Source: Sulfuricystis multivorans (lineage in GTDB: Bacteria > Pseudomonadota > Gammaproteobacteria > Burkholderiales > Rhodocyclaceae). From it: 64,000 bases of DNA. This document shows positions 46,989-56,109 of this stretch, in pieces (the first letter of the stretch is position 1; the number at the start of each line of letters is the position of its first letter). Below the pieces are notes generated by a model. The model was given only the letters and a program-made list of their open reading frames with translations, made no database searches and had not been told where the DNA came from. Made by a program: the position numbers and the translations under genes. The stretch is taken from the NCBI RefSeq assembly GCF_003966565.1, contig NZ_AP018718.1, forward strand, positions 992,001 to 1,056,000, in the 5' to 3' direction.

Positions 46989-48887
46989 TTACATTTCGCT
47001 GCGCCCTTTCCAGGCAAAGCGCGCCGGATCGACTGCGGCGGTAAGCTCATGGCCGATCGGCAATGGCTCGTTGCAAATGTGGCTGGCCAGCAGTTCGGCC
47101 ATCAGCTGCGCCCAGACGAAGCCGCGCGCCCCATAACCCGTGGCGACGAACAGCCCCGGCCAGCGCGGCCATTCGACATGCGCGATCGGGCGTGGCTCGC
47201 ATGTCGACAGTGGCAAGGCGCCGACCAGCGGCAGCTTGTCCGGCGAGACCGGCCGCAGCGCGACGCGGCCTGCCAGCGTGGTCGGGTCGAAACGTCCGGC
47301 CAGCGTCGGCAGCATCGAAGTCAAACGCGCGAGATTCGCGGCATGCTCCTCGATGCTCGGCGCCAGATCACGGCTGCGCTTGAAGCTGGCACCCAGGCTG
47401 GCGATGCCGTCGTGCGGCGGAGCGAGATAGCCTTCACGGCAGACGACGGTGCGCAGCAAGTCGGGGAGCGCTTGGGCAGGCAGATGGGTCGTCTGGCCGC
47501 GAAAACACAAGATCGGTAGATGCGCGGCCTGCGGCAGGCGGCGAATCTCGTGTGCATGGGCGAGGATGACCGTGGCGCCCTCCCAGAGCGGCTGACCCGT
47601 CGCATCGCGCAGCTGCCAGCCGCCGTCGCTCCCGTGCAGCTCGGCGACCGGCGTAGCGAGGCGGAGAGTGACGCCTTCGCCTGCCTGCGCGAGTAGCGCC
47701 TGGGCCAATGCGGTTGGTGCGACCCAGCCGGCGCGGGGAAACCACCAGCCCGGCCCGGCGACCGCCATGCCCACGATCTGCGCGGCGCTGTCCGCGTCGA
47801 AAAACTGCACGAAGTCGCCGGGTAGCCCTCGTTCGGCAACGATGCGCGCCTGCTTTTGCGCATGCGCGCCATCGCGGGCGATCTGGAACACGCCGCACGG
47901 CGCGAAGACGGGGGGATGGCCGGTTGCGGCGAGGGTTTCGAGGCGATGCAGCGCATAGAGGAAGGCGATCGTGTTCAGGCTTGAAAGGCGGGTCGCCTCG
48001 ACGGCCAATGCCGGAAGCAAGACGGCTTGATGATTGCCGGAAGTCTCGGCGGCGATATGCTCGCGCCGCTCGAACAACGTGACTTCGCAGCCGCGTGAGG
48101 CGAGCCGTTCGGCGCAGGACAGTCCAGCGATGCCGGCGCCGATCACGGCGATGCGCTGGCCGCCGAAACTCGGCGGCTTCGGAACGGCACCCCCGCGATA
48201 TTGACCGACGAGCATCTCGCGTTTGCTGCCGAAACCGGGGCGGCGCTCGACAGAAAAGCCCGCCGCGGCGAGATGGCGCCGCACTTCGCCCGCCACCGTC
48301 CAGGTGGCGAGTGTCGCGCCGGGCGCGGCAAGCCAGGCCAGATCCTCACAAAGCTCTTTCGACCACATCTCGGGATTTTTCGCCGGCGAGAAACCGTCGA
48401 GATAGAAGGCATCGAAGCGTCCGGCGATCTCGCCGAGCACGGTCTGCGCTGGGCCGAAGACCAGCGTCAGCGTGATGGCACCGCCTGCGAAGTGCCGCCT
48501 GTGGAAGCCAGGAATCAGACTCGGCCAGGCTGCGCGCAATCGGGCAGCGAGCGGCGCGAGGGTAGGGAATCTTTCATGCAGCCGCGCGAGATCCTCGACC
48601 CGGAAAGGGTGTTGTTCGATTGCGACGTAATGCAGCCGGCATCCGGGCGTTTCTCGCCACGCCTGCCAGGTAGCGAGGAAGTTGAGCCCGAGGCCGAAGC
48701 CGGTTTCCAGGATGGCGAAATCACGCCCCTGCCAACGCGCCGGCAGATCGTTGCCGGCGAGAAACACATGGCGGGCCTGTTCGAGGCCGCCGCTGGCGGA
48801 GTGATAGACGTCGCCGAAAGCCGGCGCGTAGGGTACGCCGTTGCCGTCGAACGCGAGCTCGGCGGGAACGATCGGCGTCGGTTTCAC
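46989..48887 (-). CDS. mnmC: Bifunctional tRNA mnm5s2U34 biosynthesis protein MnmC
   Basis: 632 residues. The N-terminal MnmD methyltransferase (SAM site [34 protein letters not shown]) is joined to a C-terminal MnmC oxidoreductase with FAD site [21 protein letters not shown] (near residue 248). It finishes the 5-methylaminomethyl group on U34 of certain tRNAs. Full two-domain form. Overlaps lysS by four bases, so the two translation genes are coupled. Confidence 0.95.
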   Translation of the reverse strand: MKPTPIVPAELAFDGNGVPYAPAFGDVYHSASGGLEQARHVFLAGNDLPARWQGRDFAILETGFGLGLNFLATWQAWRETPGCRLHYVAIEQHPFRVEDLARLHERFPTLAPLAARLRAAWPSLIPGFHRRHFAGGAITLTLVFGPAQTVLGEIAGRFDAFYLDGFSPAKNPEMWSKELCEDLAWLAAPGATLATWTVAGEVRRHLAAAGFSVERRPGFGSKREMLVGQYRGGAVPKPPSFGGQRIAVIGAGIAGLSCAERLASRGCEVTLFERREHIAAETSGNHQAVLLPALAVEATRLSSLNTIAFLYALHRLETLAATGHPPVFAPCGVFQIARDGAHAQKQARIVAERGLPGDFVQFFDADSAAQIVGMAVAGPGWWFPRAGWVAPTALAQALLAQAGEGVTLRLATPVAELHGSDGGWQLRDATGQPLWEGATVILAHAHEIRRLPQAAHLPILCFRGQTTHLPAQALPDLLRTVVCREGYLAPPHDGIASLGASFKRSRDLAPSIEEHAANLARLTSMLPTLAGRFDPTTLAGRVALRPVSPDKLPLVGALPLSTCEPRPIAHVEWPRWPGLFVATGYGARGFVWAQLMAELLASHICNEPLPIGHELTAAVDPARFAWKGRSEM

Positions 48888-50386
48888 TCCGGACGCATCT
48901 GCGGAAAGAGGATCACGTCGCGAATCGAGGGCGAATCGGTGAGCAGCATCACGAGACGGTCGATGCCGATGCCGCAGCCGCCGGTCGGCGGCAGCCCATA
49001 TTCGAGCGCGCGGATGTAGTCGGCATCGAAATACATCGCCTCCTCATCGCCGGCGGCCCGCGCCTTGGCCTGCTCCATGAAGCGCGCCGCCTGATCCTCG
49101 GGATCGTTCAATTCCGAAAAACCATTGGCGATCTCGCGGCCGACGATGAACAGCTCGAAGCGCTCGGTCACCTCCGGGTTCGTATCGGAGCGGCGCGCCA
49201 GCGGCGAAACCTCGGTCGGGTAGTCGATGATGTAGGTGGGGTCCCATAGCTCGGTCTCGGTGGTTTCCTCGAACAATTGCATCTGCAAGGTGCCCAGACC
49301 CGCATTGGGCTTGACCTCGACTTGCAGATCGGCGAGCTTGTGCCGCAGCCAGCCGGCATCGCCCAGCATCGTCAGGCTGTAACCCGGGTGGTAGGCGTGG
49401 ATGGCCTCGACGATGGTCATGCGGCGGAAGGGCTTGGACAAATCGAGGATGCGACCCTGATATTCGAAGACTTCGCTGCCCAAAGCCTCGCGTGCGGCAT
49501 GGCGGATCAACCCCTCGGTGAAATCCATCAGGCTGCGGTAATCGGCATAGGCTTCATAAAACTCCATCATCGTGAATTCCGGGTTGTGGCGTGGCGAGAG
49601 ACCCTCGTTGCGGAAATTGCGGTTCACCTCGAACACCTTTTCGAAGCCGCCGACGACGAGGCGTTTCAGGTAGAGCTCGGGCGCGATGCGCAGGAACAGA
49701 TCCATGTCGAGCGCATTGTGATGGGTGACGAAGGGCCTGGCCGCCGCCCCGCCGGGAATCGGGTGCATCATCGGCGTTTCCACTTCGAGGAAGCCGTGAT
49801 GCACCATGTAGTTGCGGATCGACTGGATCATGCGGCTCCTGGCGACGAAGGTGAAGCGCGTTGCCTCATTGGTGATGAGGTCCAGATAGCGGCTCCGGTA
49901 CTTCTGCTCGACGTCGGTCAGTCCATGAAACTTTTCCGGCAGCGGGCGCAGGCATTTCGACAGCAGGCGGATTTCCGTGCAATCGACGGTGAGCTCGCCG
50001 GTCTTGGTCTTCATCAGCGTGCCTGCAGCCCCGACGATGTCGCCCAAATCCCATTTTTTGAAATCTTCGTAGACCGCCTCGCCGACCTTGTCTTTCGTGA
50101 CGTAGAACTGGATGCGGCCCGAGAGGTCCTGCACGGTGATGAAGCTTGCTTTGCCCATCACGCGCTTCAACATGATCCGCCCGGCCACCCGCACCGCGAT
50201 CGGTGTGGCTTCCAGTTCCTCCTTGGTTTTCTCGCCGTAGAGCTCGTCGAGTTTCGCCGCGGTGTTCTCGCGGCGGAAATCGTTCGGATAGGCTTGGCCG
50301 GTGGCGCGCCAGGCTTTCAGCTTCTCGCGGCGCTCGGCGATGATGTGGTTCTCCTCGGTGATGGGGGTTTGGGACGGTTCGGTCAT
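48884..50386 (-). CDS. lysS: Lysine-tRNA ligase (class II)
   Basis: 500 residues. N-terminal OB-fold anticodon domain ([32 protein letters not shown]), motif 2 ([32 protein letters not shown]) and motif 3 ([15 protein letters not shown]) are complete. It lies downstream of prfB on the same strand, as often found, but separated here by an accessory patch of about 1.7 kb. Confidence 0.97.
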   Translation of the reverse strand: MTEPSQTPITEENHIIAERREKLKAWRATGQAYPNDFRRENTAAKLDELYGEKTKEELEATPIAVRVAGRIMLKRVMGKASFITVQDLSGRIQFYVTKDKVGEAVYEDFKKWDLGDIVGAAGTLMKTKTGELTVDCTEIRLLSKCLRPLPEKFHGLTDVEQKYRSRYLDLITNEATRFTFVARSRMIQSIRNYMVHHGFLEVETPMMHPIPGGAAARPFVTHHNALDMDLFLRIAPELYLKRLVVGGFEKVFEVNRNFRNEGLSPRHNPEFTMMEFYEAYADYRSLMDFTEGLIRHAAREALGSEVFEYQGRILDLSKPFRRMTIVEAIHAYHPGYSLTMLGDAGWLRHKLADLQVEVKPNAGLGTLQMQLFEETTETELWDPTYIIDYPTEVSPLARRSDTNPEVTERFELFIVGREIANGFSELNDPEDQAARFMEQAKARAAGDEEAMYFDADYIRALEYGLPPTGGCGIGIDRLVMLLTDSPSIRDVILFPQMRPE

Positions 50387-50395
50387 GATGGGCTT

Positions 50396-50824
50396 TCAGT
50401 AGAAACGATGAACGGCAAGGCCGAGCGCCGCGGCGGCCTCGGCCTGGATCCTGTCGGCGGTGGCGAAGGCGGTGGCTCGAATTTCACGAGCAATGGCCAG
50501 ATGCACGGCGTCCAGACTACGCAATGGCATCGCCGTCAGTGTTTCGATGAGCTCGCATGCCAAAGAAAAGTGAGCGTCGCCTACCCCATGCAAGACGAGT
50601 GCGCCATCGCGGATGTCTTGGAGCAACTCCTTACTGGCCTGCACTTCCGTCGCACTATCGATTTGCCGATTGCGCCGGCGTCTGGCCAATGAACAGCGTG
50701 CTTCGACAATGCTCAGCCGGCTGATCGATAGCGGACCCCGATTCATGAATAATGCGTCGAAATCGTCGCTGGCATGTTCATGCAGGTAGCGCTTGAGCAA
50801 GGCGCTGGTATCGCAATAGATCAT
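50396..50824 (-). CDS. PIN domain toxin (VapC-type)
   Basis: 142 residues from the ATG at 50824. PIN-domain RNase fold: first acidic residue in MIYCDTSALLKRYL (Asp5), the central Glu in SIVEARCSLARR, and the C-terminal LRSLDAVHLAIA and FATADRIQAEAA acidic sites are all present, so it is probably active. Start overlaps the antitoxin stop (ATGA). Usual role: site-specific RNA cleavage when freed from antitoxin. Confidence 0.9.
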   Translation of the reverse strand: MIYCDTSALLKRYLHEHASDDFDALFMNRGPLSISRLSIVEARCSLARRRRNRQIDSATEVQASKELLQDIRDGALVLHGVGDAHFSLACELIETLTAMPLRSLDAVHLAIAREIRATAFATADRIQAEAAAALGLAVHRFY

Positions 50825-51057
50825 CAACAGCGATCCTCGCGGTCCTCGGCGATCAGCAGCTCGCTCGGCACCGTCTGATACGGCTGAGTGGCGCGAAATT
50901 CCGCCAGCGAGCGGAATTTCGGCTTGGTCGGTTGGATCGGCAGGATGCGCGCCACCGGCTCGCCGCGGCGCGTGACGATCACCTCGTCTTCGCCGGCAAA
51001 CAGCCGTTCGGGGTGAGAGAGCCCTGCGCGGGCCTCGCGGATGGTGACGGTGCGCAT
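50824..51057 (-). CDS. Phd/YefM-type antitoxin partner of the PIN toxin
   Basis: 77 residues. MRTVTIREARAGLSHPERLFAGEDEVIVTRRGEPVARILPI is the Phd/YefM DNA-binding fold (prevent-host-death family). The C-terminal half would wrap the toxin. Upstream, at 51058-51100, lies GTGACACGATGATGCGCATTGTGTCAC: arms GTGACAC and GTGTCAC form an inverted repeat, a good candidate for the autoregulatory operator. Beyond that is tandem array 2. Confidence 0.9.
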   Translation of the reverse strand: MRTVTIREARAGLSHPERLFAGEDEVIVTRRGEPVARILPIQPTKPKFRSLAEFRATQPYQTVPSELLIAEDREDRC

Positions 51058-51070
51058 GGCGGGTTTCCTC

Positions 51071-51097
51071 GTGACACGATGATGCGCATTGTGTCAC
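51071..51097. promoter_or_regulatory. Inverted repeat upstream of antitoxin, candidate operator
   Basis: GTGACAC (51071-51077) and GTGTCAC (51091-51097) are perfect inverted arms separated by 13 bases, 13 bases upstream of the antitoxin start. Toxin-antitoxin operons are commonly repressed by the complex at such sites; binding is inferred. Confidence 0.5.
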
Positions 51098-51103
51098 AAC
51101 GGT

Positions 51104-51240
51104 TGCCGTCCCGCCAGCGCCGACTCGTCGAATTGAGTTGGCGCCCGGCGGGACGCTCGAATCTGCCGCCAGCGCCGACTCGTCGAATTGAGTTGGCGCC
51201 CCGCGGGACGTTCGAATCTGCCGCCAGCGCCGATTCGGGA
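51104..51240 (-). repeat. Tandem array 2: 55-bp unit, two copies plus a partial third
   Basis: Repeat cores (GCCAGCGCCGA) start at 51113, 51168 and 51223, an exact 55-bp period. Opens with TGCCGTCCCGCCAGCGCCGA, the solo core in minus orientation. The internal spacer (CTCGTCGAATTGAGTTGGCG) differs from those of arrays 1 and 3, though each unit again has opposing GGCGCC-rich arms. It lies upstream of the toxin-antitoxin module. Confidence 0.92.
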
Positions 51241-51306
51241 TTCACCCGTTCGCGGATGCGGGGCTCGTAACCGAACAGTTCAGCATGCGCCGGAGCGAGC
51301 TTCCCC

Positions 51307-51535
51307 TGAAATTTTCTCTTCCAGGAGATGGGGTATGACGCCCCGGCAAACTGGAAGGAGCGAGGAAGTCGAAGATACCGAAGCAGGAGTACACGGCGGC
51401 GTTCAGGGAACTGGCGGTGAAGCGGGTCAAGGGAGGCCAGGGCATCGGCGCCGTAGCGCGGGAACTGGGCATCAGCGACCAGACGCTGCGCAACTGGGTC
51501 AAGGCGTTCGATGCCGGCAAGCTCACCGGGCCACA
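51307..51535 (+). mobile_element. IS3-family remnant
   Basis: Contains the 5' end of an IS3-type orfA and its leader; everything after about 54 codons of orfA, and all of orfB, is missing. The right edge (51535/51536) abuts coding sequence of a NasT-like gene on the other strand. The left edge is less certain; 51307 is where leader-like sequence seems to begin. Confidence 0.7.
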
Positions 51536-51545
51536 GACCACGTAG
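51366..51545 (+). pseudogene. Truncated IS3 OrfA transposase
   Basis: Frame reads SKIPKQEYTAAFRELAVKRV, then KGGQGIGAVARELGISDQTL, then RNWVKAFDAGKLTG: the helix-turn-helix of IS3-type OrfA. Where the family has ATG before SKIPKQEY this copy has AAG (51366-51368), so the start codon is also lost. After KLTG the frame runs into flanking DNA and stops at 51543-51545. Confidence 0.85.
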
Positions 51546-51838
51546 GCGACCACACCCGCCCTGACTGCCGAATGGATCGTCTCGCCATTGCGATCACCCG
51601 AGAACATCACCACTGGCCCTGGCATGGTCTGGTTCATCACCGCGAGATGTTCGAGTGTGTCGCGCGAAGGCGACTCGGTCTCGATCAGGATGACGTCCGG
51701 TGCGACTTCCTCGATCCGGGAAATCAGATCGTTGGCCGACGGCAGCACGGCAGCAACCTGATGGCCGGCCTGGATCAGCCCGGTGCAGATTTCCAGTGCG
51801 CGTTGCCGCGATTCATCGATGACGAGGATGCGCGCCAT
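51536..51838 (-). pseudogene. NasT-like response regulator truncated by the IS remnant
   Basis: About 100 residues of a receiver domain (MARILVIDESRQRALEICTGL, then APDVILIETESPSRDTLEHL, then VVMFSGDRNGETIHSAVRAGVVAYVV), matching NasT/AmiR-type regulators. The ANTAR RNA-binding domain that should follow is gone: the frame continues through the antisense of the IS remnant to 51242. Original gene would be about 190-200 residues; it normally controls nitrate assimilation by antitermination. Confidence 0.8.
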
Positions 51839-51866
51839 GGCCAATGCCAAGCAATTCGCGGGCTAA

Positions 51867-52010
51867 CAGGCTGTTGAAAAACTACTGCGGTGGGCCATCT
51901 GCGGCGTTGCGCGGTGCTCGCTCCCTCGCCTATCTGTATTGATATGTCTCGGTCGCTGCGCACCAAACGCCTTGCATCTGGCCATCCTCGTGACGTTTTT
52001 CAACGGCCTG
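51867..52010. mobile_element. 144-bp inverted-end element
   Basis: Ends CAGGCTGTTGAAAAAC and GTTTTTCAACGGCCTG form 16-bp inverted repeats with one mismatch, flanked by a 4-bp duplication CTAA (51863-51866, 52011-52014). No coding capacity. It lies just upstream of the truncated NasT-like gene and between it and the prfB 3' end. Confidence 0.82.
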
Positions 52011-52068
52011 CTAACTGTGCATGCTGGGTATGCATGCAGGCAGTGAAGGTCGGCGCGCTGAAAGCGGA

Positions 52069-53173
52069 TCAAACCCCCTGTTTCAGGCTCGCCTCGATGA
52101 AGGCATCCAGATCGCCGTCGAGCACTTTCTGGGTGTTCGAGATTTCGACGCCGGTGCGCAAGTCCTTGATGCGGGATTGATCCAGCACGTAGCTCCTGAT
52201 CTGGTGACCCCAGCCGACATCGGTCTTCTGCGCTTCGAGCTTGTCGGCCTCTTCACGGCGCTTCTGCATTTCCAGCTCGTACAGGCGCGATTTGAGCATC
52301 GCCATCGCCTCGGTGCGGTTCTTGTGCTGCGAGCGGTCGTTCTGGCACTGCACGACGATGCCGGTCGGGATGTGCGTGATGCGCACTGCCGAATCGGTCT
52401 TGTTGATGTGCTGGCCGCCGGCGCCGGAGGCGCGGAAGGTATCGATGCGCAGATCGGCCGGGTTGATGTCGACCTCGATCGAGTCGTCGATCTCCGGATA
52501 GACGTAGATGCTGGCAAAACTGGTGTGACGGCCGCCCGAGGAATCGAACGGCGATTTGCGCACCAGCCGATGCACGCCGGTCTCGGTGCGCAAGAAGCCA
52601 TAGGCATAATCGCCCTCGACCTTGATCGTCGCGCTACGGATGCCGGCCACGTCGCCGTCGGTCTGTTCGAGGATCTCGGTCTTGAAGCCCTTCTTTTCGC
52701 AGTATTTCAGATACTGGCGCAGCAGCATCGCCGCCCAGTCGCAGGCCTCGGTGCCGCCGGCGCCGGCCTGGATGTCGATGAAGCAGTTGTTCGGGTCGGC
52801 CGGGTTGTTGAACATGCGCCGGAACTCGAGGTCGGCGATTTTCTTTTCGACCGTGTCGAGATCGGCCTCGACCGCGGCGAGGGTGGCTTCGTCGTCCTCT
52901 TCTTTCGCCATTTCGATGAGCTCGCGCGCATCGGTCAGCGAATTGCCCACGCCCTCCAGCGTCAGCACGATGGCTTCGAGGGATTTTTTCTCTTTACCCA
53001 GGCTCTGGGCGCGCTCGGGATCGTTCCAGAGCGCCGGGTCTTCCATCACCCGGTTCAGTTCGGCGAGTTTCTCCGACTTCGCAGCGAAGTCAAAGATACC
53101 TCCGCAGTTGATCGCCGCGGGCTTCCAGGTCGGCGATGCGATTGACGACGGCGTTGATGCGTTCGGCTTCCAT
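52069..53173 (-). CDS. prfB: Peptide chain release factor 2, with programmed +1 frameshift
   Basis: 367 residues when the shift is read. The first 27 codons run from the ATG at 53173 to CTT, followed by an in-frame TGA (53092-53090). The sequence CGGAGG-TAT-CTT-TGA-C is the conserved autoregulatory slip site with its internal Shine-Dalgarno. After the shift the frame continues [25 protein letters not shown] motif in [19 protein letters not shown]; the stop-codon-reading SPF motif is in [15 protein letters not shown]. Confidence 0.97.
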
Positions 53174-53201
53174 GTCGTTCTGTCCCAATCAGAAGCGCAT
53201 C

Positions 53202-53224
53202 ATTATAGAGATTCAATGAATCTC
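53202..53224 (-). promoter_or_regulatory. TATAAT with adjoining 17-bp palindrome, prfC-prfB junction
   Basis: On the minus strand GAGATTCATTGAATCTC (53224-53208, perfect 8-bp arms around one base) is followed directly by TATAAT (53207-53202). The next gene downstream on this strand is prfB, whose start lies 29 bases on. No clear -35 is seen, so the palindrome may be an activator or repressor site. It includes the prfC stop codon on the opposite side. Confidence 0.35.
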
Positions 53225-54799
53225 GCGGGTTTCCAGGAAGACGATGTCTGGATGGCGCTCCTGCGCCATCTGCAGGTTGACGCGGTTCGGGGCGAGATAG
53301 ACGTAGTCGCCGGCGTTATCGAGTGCGATGTTGGCCGGCGCCTTGTCGATCAACGCCTTGAGTGCCAGCTCTGGCCCGCGTAGCCAGCGCGCGGTGGCGA
53401 CATTGACCGGCTCGAAGAAGCAATCGACGCCGTATTCATGTTCGAGCCGGTGGGCGACGACGTCGAACTGTAGCAGGCCGACGGCCCCCAAGATCAGGTC
53501 GTTGCCATCGAGGGGCTTGAAGAGCTGGGTGGCGCCTTCCTCGGCGAGCTGCTGCAGGCCCTTCTGCAACTGCTTGATCTTCATCGGATTGCGGATTTGT
53601 GCGCGGCGAAAGTGCTCGGGCGCGAAGCAAGGAATGCCGGTGAATTGGAGCGCCTCGCCCTCGCTGAAAGTGTCGCCGAGCACCACCGTGCCATGATTCG
53701 GGATGCCGATGATGTCGCCGGGCCAGGCTTCGTCGGTGGTGTTGCGATCCTGCGCCATGAAGGTGATCGCGTTGTTGACCGCCAGCGTCTTGCCGGTCGA
53801 CTGCTGCTTGAGCTTGATGCCACGCGTGTAATGGCCCGAACAGACGCGCACGAAGGCGATGCGGTCGCGGTGTTTCGGGTCCATGTTGGCCTGGATCTTG
53901 AACACGAAGCCGGTGAATTTCGGCTCCAGCGGTTCGACCATCCGCTCGACGCCGGCACTGATCGCCGCGCGTCGCTGCGGCGGCGGTGCCAGATCGACGA
54001 TCGCATCGAGCAGTGATTGCACGCCGAAGTTGTTGATCGCCGAGCCGAAGAATACCGGGGTTTGCCGGCCGGCCAGATAAGCCGTCTTGTCGAAGGCGTG
54101 CGAGGCGCCGCGCACCAGCTCGATTTCGGCGCGCAGCTCTTCGGCCTGATAGCCCAACGATTCATCGAGCTCGGGGTTGTCGAGGTGCTCGATGATGCGC
54201 GAGGTGCCTTTTTCCGCCTGCGGGTCGAAGAAATAGACGCAGTCGTCGTAGAGGTCATAGACGCCGCGGAACGATTTCCCCATGCCGATCGGCCAGGTCA
54301 TCGGCGCGCACTGGATCTTCAGCACGTCCTCGATCTCGTCGATGAGGTCGATCGGGGCGCGCCCCTCGCGGTCGAGCTTGTTGATGAAGGTGAGGATCGG
54401 CGTGTCACGCAGGCGGCAGACGTTCAAGAGCTTGATCGTCTGCGCCTCGACACCATTGACCGAGTCGATCACCATTACCGCCGAATCGACGGCGGTGAGA
54501 GTCCGGTAGGTATCCTCGGAGAAGTCCTCGTGGCCCGGTGTGTCGAGCAGGTTCACCATGTGCTCGCGGTAAGGAAACTGCATCACCGAGCTGGTCACCG
54601 AAATGCCACGTTGCTTTTCCAGCTCCATCCAGTCGGAAGTCGCATACCGCGCGGCCTTGCGTGCCCGCACCTCGCCGGCCACCTGGATCGCGCCGCCGAA
54701 CCAGAGGAGCTTCTCGGTCAGCGTCGTCTTGCCGGCATCCGGATGCGAGATGATGGCGAAGGTGCGCCGGCGGGCGATTTCAAAGGCGAGCTTGGACAT
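53213..54799 (-). CDS. prfC: Peptide chain release factor 3
   Basis: 528 residues. GTPase that recycles RF1/RF2. P-loop [19 protein letters not shown] (near residue 16), [14 protein letters not shown] and NKLDREGR G motifs, and the RF3-specific [35 protein letters not shown] tail are intact. Its 3' end is 40 bases from the prfB start on the same strand, which puts the two release-factor genes in series. Confidence 0.96.
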   Translation of the reverse strand: MSKLAFEIARRRTFAIISHPDAGKTTLTEKLLWFGGAIQVAGEVRARKAARYATSDWMELEKQRGISVTSSVMQFPYREHMVNLLDTPGHEDFSEDTYRTLTAVDSAVMVIDSVNGVEAQTIKLLNVCRLRDTPILTFINKLDREGRAPIDLIDEIEDVLKIQCAPMTWPIGMGKSFRGVYDLYDDCVYFFDPQAEKGTSRIIEHLDNPELDESLGYQAEELRAEIELVRGASHAFDKTAYLAGRQTPVFFGSAINNFGVQSLLDAIVDLAPPPQRRAAISAGVERMVEPLEPKFTGFVFKIQANMDPKHRDRIAFVRVCSGHYTRGIKLKQQSTGKTLAVNNAITFMAQDRNTTDEAWPGDIIGIPNHGTVVLGDTFSEGEALQFTGIPCFAPEHFRRAQIRNPMKIKQLQKGLQQLAEEGATQLFKPLDGNDLILGAVGLLQFDVVAHRLEHEYGVDCFFEPVNVATARWLRGPELALKALIDKAPANIALDNAGDYVYLAPNRVNLQMAQERHPDIVFLETREIH

Positions 54800-54846
54800 G
54801 ACGGGAAAGACGCTTGAAAAAGGCGCGAATTATACGTGCGGCGCAG

Positions 54847-54975
54847 TCGGCGCTGGCGGAAATGAGGACGTCCCGTCGGGCGCCGACTCATTTCGGAGAG
54901 TCGGCGCTGGCGGAAATGAGAACGTCCCGTCGGGCGCCGACTCATTTCGGAGAGTCGGCGCTGGCGGGACGGCAT
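54847..54975 (+). repeat. Tandem array 3: 54-bp unit, two copies plus a terminal fragment
   Basis: TCGGCGCTGGCGG starts at 54847, 54901 and 54955 (exact 54-bp period). Within each unit TCGGCGCTGGCG is opposed by GTCGGGCGCCGA, giving a long hairpin, with CATTTC and GAAATG forming further inverted pairs. Ends in TCGGCGCTGGCGGGACGGCA, the solo core. Fills the ackA-prfC gap. Confidence 0.95.
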
Positions 54976-54982
54976 GAAATTC

Positions 54983-56098
54983 TCAGCCGATCAGCTCCGC
55001 CGCGTGACGCGCCAGCATCCATTCCTCGTTGGTCGGCAGGACGAGCACGGCTGTCTTGCTGGCTGGCGTGCTGATGCGCTGCTGATGGGCCGCATTGGCC
55101 GCAGGATCGATTTCCACGCCCAGCCAGCCCAACTGGCGGCAAACCCGTTCGCGCACCGGTGCGGCATGCTCGCCGATGCCGCCCGTGAATACGAAGGCAT
55201 CGAGGCCGCCGAGCGCGGCGATGAGCGAGCCGGTCTCGCGCACGATGCGGTAGCAGAAGAGCTCGACGGCTTCGCGCGCTTCGGGCCGGTCGGTTGAGAG
55301 CAGCACACGCATGTCGGCGGAGATGCCCGAGACGCCGAGCAGGCCGGATTCCTTGTAGAGCAGCCGGGTGAGCGCCGGCGTGTCCATGTCGGCGTACTCC
55401 ATCAGATACAGCAGCACACCGGGATCGAGGCTGCCGCAGCGCGTGCCCATCATCAGGCCTTCGAGCGCGGTAAAACCCATCGTCGTCGCCTGGCTCTTCC
55501 TGCCGCGCATGGCGCACATCGAGGCGCCGTTGCCCAGATGCGCGACGATCACACGGCCGTCGGCCTGTTGCGCCGGCAGATGCTGCGGCAGCACCTCGGC
55601 GATGTATTCGTAGGAGAGGCCGTGAAAACCGTAGCGGCGCACGCCTTGCGCGGTGATGCGGCGCGGCAGCGCAAACAGCTGGGCCAGCTCCGGCTGGCTG
55701 CGATGGAAGGCGGTATCGAAACAGGCGATCTGCGGCACGTCGGGCAGCGCGGCCTGCATCGCCTCGATGCCGGCGAGATTGTGCGGCTGATGAAGCGGCG
55801 CGAGCGGGATGAAGGCCTTGAGCTGCGCGAGGTGTTGCGCGTCGATCACGATCGGCTGCGCGTAGCGTTCGCCGCCGTGGACGACACGGTGACCGACGCC
55901 AACGATCGTCCAGTCGGCGGCCTGCGCACGCACCCAGTGCAGCAGACGCTCGATGGCGGCGCGATGGGCTCCCTCTTCGCTGCCGACCTCGATCAGGCCA
56001 TCGAATTCGGGCTTGGCCGGGATCGGATCGGCACGTCGGAACAGCGCATATTTGATCGTTGCCGATCCGCTGTTGAGAGTCAGTAGGGCATCGGCCAT
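54983..56098 (-). CDS. ackA: Acetate kinase
   Basis: 371 residues from the ATG at 56098 (MADALLTLNSGSATIKYALF). Interconverts acetyl phosphate + ADP and acetate + ATP. N-terminal NSGSATIKY, GHRVVHGG, CFDTAFH, RRYGFHGLSYEYIA, HLGNGASMCA and FTGGIGEHA motifs are all present. It follows the MaoC-Pta gene by 11 bases, so acetyl phosphate made by that enzyme feeds it directly. Slightly short of the 400 usual for the family. Confidence 0.95.
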   Translation of the reverse strand: MADALLTLNSGSATIKYALFRRADPIPAKPEFDGLIEVGSEEGAHRAAIERLLHWVRAQAADWTIVGVGHRVVHGGERYAQPIVIDAQHLAQLKAFIPLAPLHQPHNLAGIEAMQAALPDVPQIACFDTAFHRSQPELAQLFALPRRITAQGVRRYGFHGLSYEYIAEVLPQHLPAQQADGRVIVAHLGNGASMCAMRGRKSQATTMGFTALEGLMMGTRCGSLDPGVLLYLMEYADMDTPALTRLLYKESGLLGVSGISADMRVLLSTDRPEAREAVELFCYRIVRETGSLIAALGGLDAFVFTGGIGEHAAPVRERVCRQLGWLGVEIDPAANAAHQQRISTPASKTAVLVLPTNEEWMLARHAAELIG

Positions 56099-56109
56099 CG
56101 TGCGCCCGC

